Source: Silicimonas sp. (GTDB lineage Bacteria > Pseudomonadota > Alphaproteobacteria > Rhodobacterales > Rhodobacteraceae). Taken from it: 64,000 nucleotides of DNA. The notes beneath the pieces were generated by a model, which was not told the origin of the DNA, searched no databases, and worked only from the letters and a program-made list of their open reading frames with translations. Location of the stretch: NCBI GenBank assembly GCA_022824315.1, contig JAJEAC010000007.1, positions 39,306 to 103,305 on the forward strand, given 5' to 3'. Position 1 is the stretch's first letter, and the number at the start of each line of letters is the position of its first letter. The position numbers were made by a program, and so were the translations under genes. Positions 26,792 through 35,962 of the stretch are shown here, piece after piece.

Positions 26792-28495
26792 TCAGTAATG
26801 CCCGTGTGCCCGCATCAGCGCATCAACGCGGTTTTGCGCATTGGCAAGCGCGACGGCAGGCTTCACCTCGCCCTGCAGCATCAAGTGGATCTCGTTGCCA
26901 AGAATGCCAAGAATGTCGCTGAATTCCGGAATTGGCGGGCGCGGCCAGATCTGCAACTCGCCGCGGCGTTCCATGCCGTCAATTTCACTGATCAGCGGGC
27001 TCTTGGCCTGTACCTCCGGATCGGCGCTGGTCGAAAACCGCGGGCTGGACAGGTTTCCGTTCTGGACATACCATTTCAGCATCTCGGGTCTGGTCAGGTA
27101 TTCCATCACCTTCCACGACGCTTTTTTGCGTTCGCTGCTGAGCCCCTCTGGCATCGCCAACGAGAATCCACCGATCGGGGAGACCGTGCGCGCGCCGGGC
27201 GCGTGCGGATGCGGCGCATAGTGGACCTTGCCGTGAGCCGGCGACGCCTCATTCAACTCAAAGGCCGCCGCCCGGACGCTCCAGCCATAAGTCATTGCCG
27301 CGTGGCCTTCCGAGAAGATCCGAATGCGGCGATCCCAGTTGCAAATCAGGCTGTCCTTGTGGGACAGTCCAAGCAGTTCCAGCAGGAACTCTGCGGCTTG
27401 CCGCGCAGGATCGGTATCGAGTAGCGGACGATGGTTTTCGCCGGCGATTTCGGTGAGGTCGAATTCATCGCCGATCGGCTTGAGACTGATGATGGGCTGG
27501 CCGAAATCCGCCAGCGTCTGGACGAATGTGTGGGCGACCGGCGTTCCCCGGCCGAAGTTCATTACGATTCCCGAAATGTTGAAGCCTGAACGGTGCAGGA
27601 CGCGTGCGGCAAACAGCACGTCGTCGGTGGTGCGCGGGATCAGCAGGCCTGCATCGGCAAACAGGTCCGACCGGCAGAACAGCAGCTCTGCCGTCGGCTG
27701 GATCGGCAGTCCGAACTGCTTGTTGCGCCAGAAAGACCCGCGATAGGCGGCATTGTGAAAGTCGGACGGGTTGTAGCGTTCCACGCGCATGATCTCGTCC
27801 AGGGGTTCGATCACGCCCTCCTCGGCCAGTTGACCGATCCAGGGAAGATCAACTGCCATCAGGTCGTATTCCGGAACTGGTTGCTTTGCACTTTCCATGA
27901 TCTCGCTGTGCAGATCGTCCAGCGGCAGGTTCGTGATCTCGATCTTGGTGCCGCAGAGCTCATCCAGATTGGATGAAAGCGCGTTCAGTGTCTTGAACGT
28001 CGGATCTATGGGGCAGAGTATCCGGAATGTCCGGTCATAGCCGACGCCGGTACGCATGGCACTGGGATAGGGCAGGATTCGCGACGCCATGTAATATCCG
28101 CCGAAGTAGAAATCGCCGATCTCGGCGTCTCCGGTATTGAACCCGAACGTATTGCCGACCATTGCCTTGAACTGCATGGCGAAGCTCTCGAACTCTTCGA
28201 TCAGCTTTCGAGTGGGATGCAGGGAGAAGGACTTTCCCGATTTCGATTTCGGCCTCTTGTGCAGCAGCTTCTGGTCGATCAGCTCTGAAATCCGCCGCAA
28301 CGCCGTACCATAGGGGACGTCGGCTGCCATTGCCGCCGACGTGGTGGTCAGCAGCTTGCCTTCCAGGTGCCGCCGCATGGCATAGGAGATTATGTTCCAG
28401 CGTGCGTCGGTGGTTGACAGTCCCGTTCGCTTTTCGGAAATCTCGCGATTGGCGTCCACGAAATTCAAGATTCGCAAGAGTTCTTCGCGTGTCAC
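26792..28495 (-). CDS. One-component regulator: HTH domain fused to ABC-type solute-binding domain
   Basis: A 567-residue protein with no signal peptide. Residues 1-110 look like a winged helix-turn-helix of MarR-like make: RWNIISYAMRRHLEGK, SAAMAADVPYGTALRRISEL as the likely recognition unit, and a basic wing KRPKSKSGKSFSLHPTRK. From about residue 145 it is a type-1 extracellular solute-binding protein (YDLMAVDLPWIGQLAEEGVI, FGLPIQPTAELLFCRSDLF, EGHAAMTYGWSVRAAAF, GGFSLAMPEGLSSERKKA). The fusion suggests a cytoplasmic regulator that binds a sugar or polyol directly. It is divergent from the GMC gene; a 15-bp direct repeat lies between. The importer operon follows it on the same strand. Confidence 0.85.
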   Translation of the reverse strand: MTREELLRILNFVDANREISEKRTGLSTTDARWNIISYAMRRHLEGKLLTTTSAAMAADVPYGTALRRISELIDQKLLHKRPKSKSGKSFSLHPTRKLIEEFESFAMQFKAMVGNTFGFNTGDAEIGDFYFGGYYMASRILPYPSAMRTGVGYDRTFRILCPIDPTFKTLNALSSNLDELCGTKIEITNLPLDDLHSEIMESAKQPVPEYDLMAVDLPWIGQLAEEGVIEPLDEIMRVERYNPSDFHNAAYRGSFWRNKQFGLPIQPTAELLFCRSDLFADAGLLIPRTTDDVLFAARVLHRSGFNISGIVMNFGRGTPVAHTFVQTLADFGQPIISLKPIGDEFDLTEIAGENHRPLLDTDPARQAAEFLLELLGLSHKDSLICNWDRRIRIFSEGHAAMTYGWSVRAAAFELNEASPAHGKVHYAPHPHAPGARTVSPIGGFSLAMPEGLSSERKKASWKVMEYLTRPEMLKWYVQNGNLSSPRFSTSADPEVQAKSPLISEIDGMERRGELQIWPRPPIPEFSDILGILGNEIHLMLQGEVKPAVALANAQNRVDALMRAHGHY

Positions 28496-28525
28496 TCGAT
28501 TGCTCCAGGGTCTGCGTTCAAATTG

Positions 28526-28589
28526 TCCATATCTGATAATCTACAGATCCCGGGAGTGAACGAGTGATATTTCGTCCAAATCTGACAAT
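28526..28589. promoter_or_regulatory. Paired operator candidate in divergent promoter region
   Basis: TCCATATCTGATAAT (28526-28540) and TCCAAATCTGACAAT (28575-28589) agree in 13 of 15 positions and are 49 bp apart. In addition AATTGTC (28521-28527) and GACAATT (28584-28590) form an inverted repeat around them. The pair lies between the starts of the HTH-SBP regulator and the GMC gene and is the best candidate for the site that this regulator binds. Confidence 0.6.
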
Positions 28590-28661
28590 TGCCTTGTTCC
28601 GACACGGTTGCCAGTCATGTCACGCTTGGCCGACAAGCTTGCAGGCAGGGTGAGTGGATCG

Positions 28662-30257
28662 ATGATGAGCGGAGACCATGACTTTGCGGTTGTTGGTGCC
28701 GGGTCCGCAGGTTGTGCCGTCGCAGGGCGGCTGGCTGAAGCAGGACATTCGGTGCTTCTGCTTGAGGCCGGCGGAAGGGACCGTAGTCCGTTCATTCACA
28801 TTCCTCTCGGGTATTCAATGCTTTATGCCAACCCGTCAGTGAATTGGTGCTACGAAAGCCAGCCCGAGCCGCATTTGATGGGACGTCGCCTGTTTCAGCC
28901 GCGCGGCAAGGTTCTTGGCGGCACCGGGGCCATCAACGGCATGATCTACATGCGCGGCCAGCCGCAGGATTTCGACGGCTGGGCCGAAGCGGGGTGCACT
29001 GGATGGGGCTGGGATGACGTCCTGCCCTATTTCAAGTCCTGCGAGGACCAGGAGCGCGGCACCGATGCGTATCACGGCACCGGCGGACCGGTTGCGGTTT
29101 CCGACCTGCGCACGGAACACGCGCTGGGCGAGGCCTTTCATGCCGCATCGGTCGCACTTGGGGTGCCGCGTAACGACGATTTCAATGGACCCCGCCAGGA
29201 GGGAACGGGCTATGTCCAGACAACAACCCGCAATGGGCGCCGCTGGAGCACCGCAGCGGGCTATCTCAAGGGACCCGCCAAACGAAACATCGACCTTCGG
29301 CTCCATGCGATGGTCGAACGCATCGAGATCGAGGGAAAACGGGCGACCGGTGTGACCTGGACGGACAAGGGCGGGCCGAAATCGGCGCACGTCCGCCGCG
29401 AGGTGATACTGTGCGGGGGCGCGTTCAACTCGCCTCAACTGCTGCAGATCTCAGGCATCGGTTCAGAAGCGCACCTTCGGGCACACGGGGTCGAAGCGCT
29501 GCACCACCTGCCTGGCGTGGGCGAGAACCTGCAGGACCATTTCGGAATCGGTGCCGAGTACCGCTCGACGGTGAAATCCACCGTAAACGATCTTTACAAC
29601 AACAGGCTGAAGGGCGGCTTCCAGTTGCTGCGCTACCTGCTGTTCCGCACCGGCCCGTTTGCCGACAACGGCAACTATTCCAACACCTTCATCTGTTCGG
29701 GACCGGAAATCGACCGGCCCGACATGATGGTGACATTCATGGCCTGGTGCACGGACGAGCGGCTGAAACCGCATCCCTTCTCGGGCTTCACGATCCTGGC
29801 CGAGCACATGCGCCCCAATTCACGCGGGAACGTAAACATCACCGGTCCGCACGTATGGGATCAACCGGCGATCCAGTTCAACTTTTTCGCCGATGAGGCG
29901 GATCGGCGTGCCGCAATCGCGGGCTTGAAATTCGGTCGCAAGATTGCCGCGACGGCGCCGATGGCCGATTGCGTCGAAAGCGAGATCTCGCCGGGCGCGG
30001 ATGTTCAGTCGGACGAAGAACTGCTGCACTATTGCCGGGCATCGGGGCTGTCACTGCTGCATCCTGTGGGCACCTGCAAGATGGGGGTCGGCACGGATGC
30101 GGTCGTGGACCCGCGCCTGCGGGTTCACGGCATTGACGGGTTGCGTGTGGTGGATGCATCGATCATGCCGCGCATCGTGACCGGCAACACCAACGCCGCC
30201 GCCATCATGATCGGCGAAAAGGGAGCCGCCATGATTGCCGAAGACGCGCGCAGATAG
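28662..30257 (+). CDS. GMC family FAD-dependent alcohol dehydrogenase (choline dehydrogenase-like)
   Basis: A 531-residue flavoprotein oxidising alcohols or polyols. The FAD motif is AVVGAGSAGCAVAGRLAEAG with LLEAGG following; GMC signature 1 is the region PRGKVLGGTGAINGMIYMRG, signature 2 is GAFNSPQLLQISGIG, and the C-terminal block HPVGTCKMG ... VVDASIMPRIVTGNTNA carries the catalytic His and Asn. The start MMSGDHDFAVVG (28662 or 28665) is chosen from homology; the longer frame begins at 28608. It is followed after 13 bp by an inositol dehydrogenase-like gene. Confidence 0.92.
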   Translation: MMSGDHDFAVVGAGSAGCAVAGRLAEAGHSVLLLEAGGRDRSPFIHIPLGYSMLYANPSVNWCYESQPEPHLMGRRLFQPRGKVLGGTGAINGMIYMRGQPQDFDGWAEAGCTGWGWDDVLPYFKSCEDQERGTDAYHGTGGPVAVSDLRTEHALGEAFHAASVALGVPRNDDFNGPRQEGTGYVQTTTRNGRRWSTAAGYLKGPAKRNIDLRLHAMVERIEIEGKRATGVTWTDKGGPKSAHVRREVILCGGAFNSPQLLQISGIGSEAHLRAHGVEALHHLPGVGENLQDHFGIGAEYRSTVKSTVNDLYNNRLKGGFQLLRYLLFRTGPFADNGNYSNTFICSGPEIDRPDMMVTFMAWCTDERLKPHPFSGFTILAEHMRPNSRGNVNITGPHVWDQPAIQFNFFADEADRRAAIAGLKFGRKIAATAPMADCVESEISPGADVQSDEELLHYCRASGLSLLHPVGTCKMGVGTDAVVDPRLRVHGIDGLRVVDASIMPRIVTGNTNAAAIMIGEKGAAMIAEDARR

Positions 30258-30270
30258 AAGGGAGAACGCC

Positions 30271-31269
30271 ATGCTGGGAATTGCGCTGCTTGGAAGCGGG
30301 CGCATGGCCCATGTCTACGGTCCGAAGATCAACGCGCATCCGGACCTGCGCCTGATCACGGTATTCAACCCCAACCTGGCCTCGGCGGAGGACGCGGCGG
30401 CCCTTTACGGCGGCACGGCCAGTGCCGAACTGGACGCTGTGCTCGGCGACCCGTCGGTCGATGCAGTGGTTATCGCGACCCCAACCAACACCCATGTCGA
30501 ATATGTCGAGGCCTTCGCGAAGGCCGGCAAGCCGATCTACTGCGAGAAGCCACTTGACCAGACGCTGGAGCGCGTGGATCGCGCGCTGGCCTGCCTGGAG
30601 GCGCACCCGGTGCCGTTCATGCTGGGATTCAACCGCCGGTTCGACCCGGACAACGCCGCCTTGCAGCGCGCGGTCCGGGCGGGCGAGATCGGCACGGTAA
30701 ACATGCTGATGAGTTGGAGCCGGGAACCCGCGCCGCCGCCGATCGACTATGTTCGCGCGTCCGGCGGGTATTTTCTCGATGCAACGATCCACGACATCGA
30801 CCTGTTGTGCTGGATCGCTGGTGAGCGGCCCGTGGAAGTGTATGCAACCGGCAGTTGCGTGTTCGATCCCGAAATCGGTGCCGAGGGAGATGTCGATCTG
30901 ACCATGACAGTGCTGAAGATGCCCTCTGGCGCACTGGTTCATGTCAACAATTCGCGCGCCTGTGCATATGGCTTCGACCAGAGGCTGGAAGCGTTCGGCA
31001 CCAAGGGCATGCTGCAGACGGAAAATCACCGCGACGACAACCTGATTCGCTGGGATGGTCAAAGGACCGATGCGCGCGAGACGCTCAAGCATTTCTTCCT
31101 GGAGCGCTACGACGCGTCGTTCTACCACGCGCTTGACGAATTTCAGGCCGCAGTCCAGGAAGGACGACCGCCGTCCGTCACCGAGGAAGACGGTCGCACG
31201 GCTCTTGCCATCGCGCTGGCCTGTGACCGGTCGAGGCGCGAAGGTGTGGCCGTGGTGCCGGCATACTGA
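30271..31269 (+). CDS. Gfo/Idh/MocA dehydrogenase, inositol 2-dehydrogenase-like
   Basis: A 332-residue NAD-dependent dehydrogenase. Landmarks: GIALLGSGRMAHVYG (nucleotide binding), ATPTNTHVEYVEAFAKAGK, YCEKPL with the conserved Lys, and GGYFLDATIHDIDLLCWIAG with the D-x-x-x-H pair. This set resembles IolG, which oxidises myo-inositol at C2, but related enzymes act on other cyclitols and sugars. The start follows AAGGGAGAA by six bases, so the longer frame from 30235 is rejected. It is transcribed with the GMC gene. Confidence 0.92.
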   Translation: MLGIALLGSGRMAHVYGPKINAHPDLRLITVFNPNLASAEDAAALYGGTASAELDAVLGDPSVDAVVIATPTNTHVEYVEAFAKAGKPIYCEKPLDQTLERVDRALACLEAHPVPFMLGFNRRFDPDNAALQRAVRAGEIGTVNMLMSWSREPAPPPIDYVRASGGYFLDATIHDIDLLCWIAGERPVEVYATGSCVFDPEIGAEGDVDLTMTVLKMPSGALVHVNNSRACAYGFDQRLEAFGTKGMLQTENHRDDNLIRWDGQRTDARETLKHFFLERYDASFYHALDEFQAAVQEGRPPSVTEEDGRTALAIALACDRSRREGVAVVPAY

Positions 31270-32074
31270 TGCCTGGACCTGTCACCAATGCACGAAAGAC
31301 GAAAATTCCCTGGGCAAGCGGCGCAATGGGCGTAGTTCATGCGCACTCCCCCGAAGACGTCGTGCCGCAGAATCTCTCCATGCACGGGATTGACTGCATT
31401 CACGTATCGGGTCCGCCCTCTCCTGGCGCTGCACCTGGCAGCGACGTATCGGCTGAATTCGTTGAGGAGCGTGCTTGAAAGTGACCATCCTCGGCCAATG
31501 ACCTCAAGAAAGAGAATGGCCCGGCAATCCTCTCCGCGTCGCGCAGATCAGCCCCCATGATCCCGGTTCTCTTCTCGGCCGAACGCTGTTTGCGGGACAT
31601 TCGCTCAATGGCCCTGACCTGCACTTGCGTGTCGTCCCCTCCATTCGGGATTTCTTGTTCGTTTTCACGCTTGCTTCAACGAGCCAGACATCCTCTTGTT
31701 GCCCAACCTCCTGAATCTGCCAGATGAATGCCAACGTCAGACAACACGGCCATGCTGACAGGAAAGTGTGCAACTGCGATCTCAAGGCCCGTCGCGTGGT
31801 CGGGCAAACGCCGAACGAGCATGACGTTTCGGACCCGCCAACGTCTGTCTCACGGTAAACTCCGACGCGCCTCGCAACCACGGCCGACCATTTCGGCAAA
31901 CTCTCGCAGTAAACGCGATGCGCTTGAAGCGGCCGTTCGGGCATTGGCGCATCGCGATGTCAGACTTTTAGCCCCGGTTGTCGCGCTCTTGCCAAGATTG
32001 TCACGCAAATGCGAGTTGACTAGGCGAAGGACTCGCACCAATCCTTGCCGCAACCTGCCTCACGAGGAGTGCCC
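31270..32074. other. Right edge of the catabolic locus, no gene recognised
   Basis: About 800 bp hold several open frames on both strands, none with recognisable features, and their base use at codon positions looks irregular compared with the neighbours. The stretch may be debris of a transferred element, but no transposase motif or terminal repeat is visible. Confidence 0.4.
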
Positions 32075-33412
32075 ATGCGTATTTTCGTTCTCGCCTTGGC
32101 GACGGTCCTCGCCGCCCTTCCGATCTTGCTTCGCGCAGAGGGAGTCACCACATTCAAACTCGATAACGGCATGGAAGCGGTCGTAATCGAGGATCACCGC
32201 GCTCCGGTCGTCGTTCACATGGTCTGGTATCGGGTCGGCGCGGCCGACGAGCCGCCCGGCAAGTCGGGAATCGCTCACTTTCTCGAACATCTCATGTTCA
32301 AGGCAACGGACGAGCTTGCATCGGGCGAGCTGTCCGACGTGGTGTCCCGCAACGGCGGCAGCGACAATGCATTCACGTCCTATGACTTCACGTCCTACGT
32401 TCAGCGTATTGCGGCGGACCGCCTCGATCTCGTGATGGGAATGGAGGCCAGCCGCATGGACGGCTTGGCGCTCGTCGAGGAGGACATTTCAACAGAGAGG
32501 GACGTCGTGATCGAAGAGCGGCAGCAACGTGTCGACAGCGATCCCGGCACCCTGTTCGGGGAGCAGATATATGCAGCGGCATTTCTGAACCACCCGTACG
32601 GCGTGCCGGTCATCGGCTGGAAACACGAAGCCGAGGCATTGACGCTTGAAGATGCCGTTTCGTTCTACAAGCAGCACTACGGTCCGAACAACGCGATTCT
32701 CGTGGTGGCGGGCGACGTGGACCCGGACGAAGTCAGGGAGCTTGCCGAAAGGCATTACGGCGTTATTCCGCCCAATCCGAACGTGCGGGTGCGCAGCCGT
32801 CCATCGGAGCCACCGCAACTGGCCGAACGGCGTCTGAGCTTTTCGGATTCTCGGATCGGCAATGATTACATGACTCGCGTCTACCTCGTGCCCGAGCGAG
32901 ACGCCGGGGACCAGAAGGAGGCGGCGGCTCTTGCCATGCTGGCAAAGGTCCTGGGAGGCTCGTCGACCACCTCGGCTCTGGCACGGAAGCTGCAGTTCGA
33001 GGATCCCAAGGCCGTGTACACCTCGGCCTGGTATCGGGAGCGCGCGCTGGACGACACGATTTTCGGGCTGGCAATCGTGCCTGTCGAGGGCGTCTCGCTG
33101 GAAGAGGCCGAGTTGCTTCTGGACGAAGCGGTTGCCGAGTTTCTGGAAGAAGGCGTGGATGAAGCGGAACTCGAGCGAATCAAGACGCAGATCCGGGCGT
33201 CGGAGATTTACGCCCGCGACGACATCTCGAATTTGGCGAGACTGTATGGAACGGGGCTGACAGTGGGCCTTTCGGTGGCGGACGTCGACGCTTGGCCAGG
33301 CATTCTGCAAGCAGTCACCGAAGAGGATATCCTCTCGGCGGCGCGCAGGCATCTCGACCGGCGCCGCGCGGTCACGGGATTTGCACGGCGATCGGAGGAG
33401 GTGGTCAAGTGA
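32075..33412 (+). CDS. M16 family zinc peptidase, catalytic subunit, exported
   Basis: A 445-residue exported peptidase. A signal peptide (MRIFVLALATVLAALP) precedes the M16 fold; the inverted zinc motif HFLEH has H68, E71 and H72, followed by the downstream acidic cluster around ERDVVIEER. The second half repeats the fold (YLVPERDAGDQKEAAALAML). It pairs with the next gene, with which it overlaps by 4 bp (GTGA). The start follows CACGAGGAGT. Confidence 0.93.
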   Translation: MRIFVLALATVLAALPILLRAEGVTTFKLDNGMEAVVIEDHRAPVVVHMVWYRVGAADEPPGKSGIAHFLEHLMFKATDELASGELSDVVSRNGGSDNAFTSYDFTSYVQRIAADRLDLVMGMEASRMDGLALVEEDISTERDVVIEERQQRVDSDPGTLFGEQIYAAAFLNHPYGVPVIGWKHEAEALTLEDAVSFYKQHYGPNNAILVVAGDVDPDEVRELAERHYGVIPPNPNVRVRSRPSEPPQLAERRLSFSDSRIGNDYMTRVYLVPERDAGDQKEAAALAMLAKVLGGSSTTSALARKLQFEDPKAVYTSAWYRERALDDTIFGLAIVPVEGVSLEEAELLLDEAVAEFLEEGVDEAELERIKTQIRASEIYARDDISNLARLYGTGLTVGLSVADVDAWPGILQAVTEEDILSAARRHLDRRRAVTGFARRSEEVVK

Positions 33413-34719
33413 ACAGGTTTTTTTGCGCATTGGGGCTGGCGGTTCTCGTCACCGGCCCGGCGGCGGCAGTCGACATTCAGGAAGTTACGTCGCCCGGCGG
33501 CATCAAGGCCTGGCTGGTCGAGGAGCGTTCGATCCCGTTCGTCGCCCTGGAAATCAGGTTCCGGGGCGGCGGCTCACTGGATCGGCCCGGCAAGAGGGGC
33601 GCAGTCAACCTGATGACCGCGCTCCTGGAAGAGGGCGCGGGAGACCTTGATGCGCAAGGATTTGCCGAAGAGCGGGATGCGTTGGCCGCAGGCTACGGAT
33701 TCGACGTGCACCGGGACGCGCTGTCCGTTTCGGGACGGTTCCTGACCGAGAACCGCGACGAAGCCGTCGCACTCCTGCGGAGCGCACTCACGGCCCCCCG
33801 TTTCGACCAGGTTGCAGTGGATCGCGTGCGCGACCAGGTGTTGACGGTCATTCGCGCCGATGACACGGATCCTGACGCCGTTGCGTCGCGTCGATTCAAT
33901 GCCCTCGCGTTCGGAGACCACCCGTATGCGACGCCGATTGACGGCACGGTCGAGAGCGTGTCGGCACTGACGCGGGACGATATCGTGACGGCCTACAAGG
34001 ACGTGATTGCCCGGGACCGCGTTTACGTCGGGGCCGCCGGCGACATCTCGGCCGAAGAACTGGGCCTGCTGATTGACACCCTTCTTGCAGACCTGCCGGA
34101 AGTCGGAGCGCCATTGCCAAGCGATGCGGAAATCCTGCTGGTCGGCGGCGTAACGGTAGTGCCCTTCGAGACGCCACAATCGGTATCCATTTTCGGACAT
34201 GTCGGCATTCCACGGGACGATCCCGAGTTCTTTCCGGCCTTTGTCGCAAATCACATCTTCGGGGCCTCGGGGCTTCAGTCGCGGCTGGGCATCGAGGTGC
34301 GGGAAAAGCGTGGATTGACCTATGGCATTGGAGCGTACCTGGCGAGCTTTGATCTTGCGCAACTCGTCGTGGGGCAGGTTGCCTCGGCCAATGAGCGGAT
34401 GGCGGAGGCCATTGAGGTGACGCGTGAGGAGTGGGCGAGGATCGCGGCAGAGGGCGTGACGGAGGAAGAACTGGAAGAGGCAAAGGCCTACCTCACCGGC
34501 GCCTATCCTCTTCGGTTCGATTCAAACGCAAGCATCGCGCGCATAATGGTGGGCATGCAAATGGATGATCTCGGCCTTGACTACGTCAAGACCAGAAACG
34601 GCAAGGTGAACGCCGTGACGGCAGACGATGTACGCATGGTGGCCAAGCGACTGTATCGTCCGCAGGATCTGCAATTCGTTGTGGTAGGTCAGCCAGAGGG
34701 CATTGACGGTACCAACTGA
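33409..34719 (+). CDS. M16 family peptidase-like partner subunit, exported
   Basis: A 436-residue M16-fold protein starting with GTG within the end of the previous gene and led by a GGAGGAGG site. It has a signal peptide (FFCALGLAVLVTGPAAA) but no HxxEH motif. It keeps the C-terminal Arg-Tyr region REKRGLTYGIGAY that recognises substrate in the non-catalytic partners of M16B heterodimers. The two together should form one active periplasmic peptidase; the target is unknown. Confidence 0.93.
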   Translation: MNRFFCALGLAVLVTGPAAAVDIQEVTSPGGIKAWLVEERSIPFVALEIRFRGGGSLDRPGKRGAVNLMTALLEEGAGDLDAQGFAEERDALAAGYGFDVHRDALSVSGRFLTENRDEAVALLRSALTAPRFDQVAVDRVRDQVLTVIRADDTDPDAVASRRFNALAFGDHPYATPIDGTVESVSALTRDDIVTAYKDVIARDRVYVGAAGDISAEELGLLIDTLLADLPEVGAPLPSDAEILLVGGVTVVPFETPQSVSIFGHVGIPRDDPEFFPAFVANHIFGASGLQSRLGIEVREKRGLTYGIGAYLASFDLAQLVVGQVASANERMAEAIEVTREEWARIAAEGVTEEELEEAKAYLTGAYPLRFDSNASIARIMVGMQMDDLGLDYVKTRNGKVNAVTADDVRMVAKRLYRPQDLQFVVVGQPEGIDGTN

Positions 34720-34818
34720 GCGCCTTGTGCCGCGGCGACTCGGTCATTCAGCGGTCTGGACGGCGGGCGACTGCGCGCTGCGGGCAAATGCCGCGCTTGG
34801 CATGGCGATGTTGCCATG

Positions 34819-35328
34819 TCAGGCCGCGCGACTGATCAGGACCTCGTCAACTTGGCGCTGCGCATCAGCCTCGTCAGCTCCCTTGACGACCGCGACTTCC
34901 CGGGTCAGGCGTTCCAACGCCGCCTCGTAGAGTTGGCGTTCCGAATAACTCTGTTCGCGCTGATCGTTGGCCCGGTGCAAGTCGCGAACGACTTCGGCAA
35001 TCGCGATCAGATCGCCCGAATGGATCTTCTGTTCGTATTCCTGCGCGCGGCGTGACCACATCGCCTTCTTGACGCGCGCCTTGCCCTTGAGCGTCGTCAT
35101 TGCCTGGGACACCACGTCCGGCGAAGACAAGGTCCGCATTCCGACATGCGCTGCCTTGTTTGTGGGCACACGCAAAGTCATCTTGTCCTTCTCGAACGAG
35201 ATCACGAACAGTTCGAGGTTGTGGCCCGCGATTTCCTGCTCCTCGATCGACACGATCTGGCCGACTCCGTGCGCCGGATAGACCACGTAATCATTCGGGC
35301 GGAATTCCATCTTCTTGACTTTGCTCAT
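34819..35328 (-). CDS. carD: CarD/CdnL family RNA polymerase-binding regulator
   Basis: A 169-residue transcription factor that contacts the RNA polymerase beta subunit and stabilises open complexes, notably at ribosomal promoters. The N-terminal Tudor-like domain reads FRPNDYVVYPAHGVGQIVSIEEQ, the rest is helical, with WSRRAQEYEQKIHSGDLIAIAEVVRDL as the usual DNA-contacting region. It is the last of a minus-strand group with fdxA and the S4 gene, and converges with the M16 pair. Confidence 0.95.
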   Translation of the reverse strand: MSKVKKMEFRPNDYVVYPAHGVGQIVSIEEQEIAGHNLELFVISFEKDKMTLRVPTNKAAHVGMRTLSSPDVVSQAMTTLKGKARVKKAMWSRRAQEYEQKIHSGDLIAIAEVVRDLHRANDQREQSYSERQLYEAALERLTREVAVVKGADEADAQRQVDEVLISRAA

Positions 35329-35578
35329 TCAGCCCATCCTTTCTGGCCGCCGGGGAGTTGAAAAAATACACGTCGGGAACACCCATCTGCCTTCCCGTTG
35401 TGCATTGTCGCCAGCAAGGGGAGGTCACGAACCACGTTTCCCCGCCCGTGTGCCGGACATATAGCAGGATCCGGCGAAATTCCAAGGGCGGGGGACCGCA
35501 AATTCTGTCATGACGGGAGCTGGCGCTGAAATGCGTTCGCTTGCTGGCAGCTCGTTGATGCGCGTGCCTGTAAGCTCA

Positions 35579-35914
35579 CTAGTTCCCTTCGCCTGGACTT
35601 GGCGAGAAAAACTCCATCTTGCCTTCCTTGCCGTCCATCTCGTCGGCATCCGGCAAAGGGTCACGCTTCGTTACGATCACGGGCCATTGCTCGGAGTACT
35701 TGCGGTTGAACTCGACCCACTCTTCCATGTCCGGCACAGTGTCCGGTTGGATGGCGTCGACGGGGCACTCGGGTTCGCACACCCCGCAGTCGATGCATTC
35801 GTCGGGATGGATGACCAGCATGTTCTCGCCCTCGTAGAAGCAGTCCACGGGGCAGACTTCGACGCAGTCGGTGTACTTGCATGCAATGCAGTGGTCGGTG
35901 ACGACGTAAGTCAT
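35579..35914 (-). CDS. fdxA: 7Fe ferredoxin FdxA
   Basis: A 111-residue ferredoxin with one 3Fe-4S and one 4Fe-4S cluster. Cysteines lie at 9, 12, 17, 21, 25, 40, 43, 46 and 50 in [19 protein letters not shown] and [14 protein letters not shown]; the long C-terminal tail is typical of FdxA. The start MTYVVTDHC at 35914 is that of all family members. Between it and carD lie about 250 bp without a gene. Confidence 0.96.
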   Translation of the reverse strand: MTYVVTDHCIACKYTDCVEVCPVDCFYEGENMLVIHPDECIDCGVCEPECPVDAIQPDTVPDMEEWVEFNRKYSEQWPVIVTKRDPLPDADEMDGKEGKMEFFSPSPGEGN

Positions 35915-35962
35915 GAACACCTCGCGAATGGGAACCACGGTCACGTAACCACTTGAGCGGGG

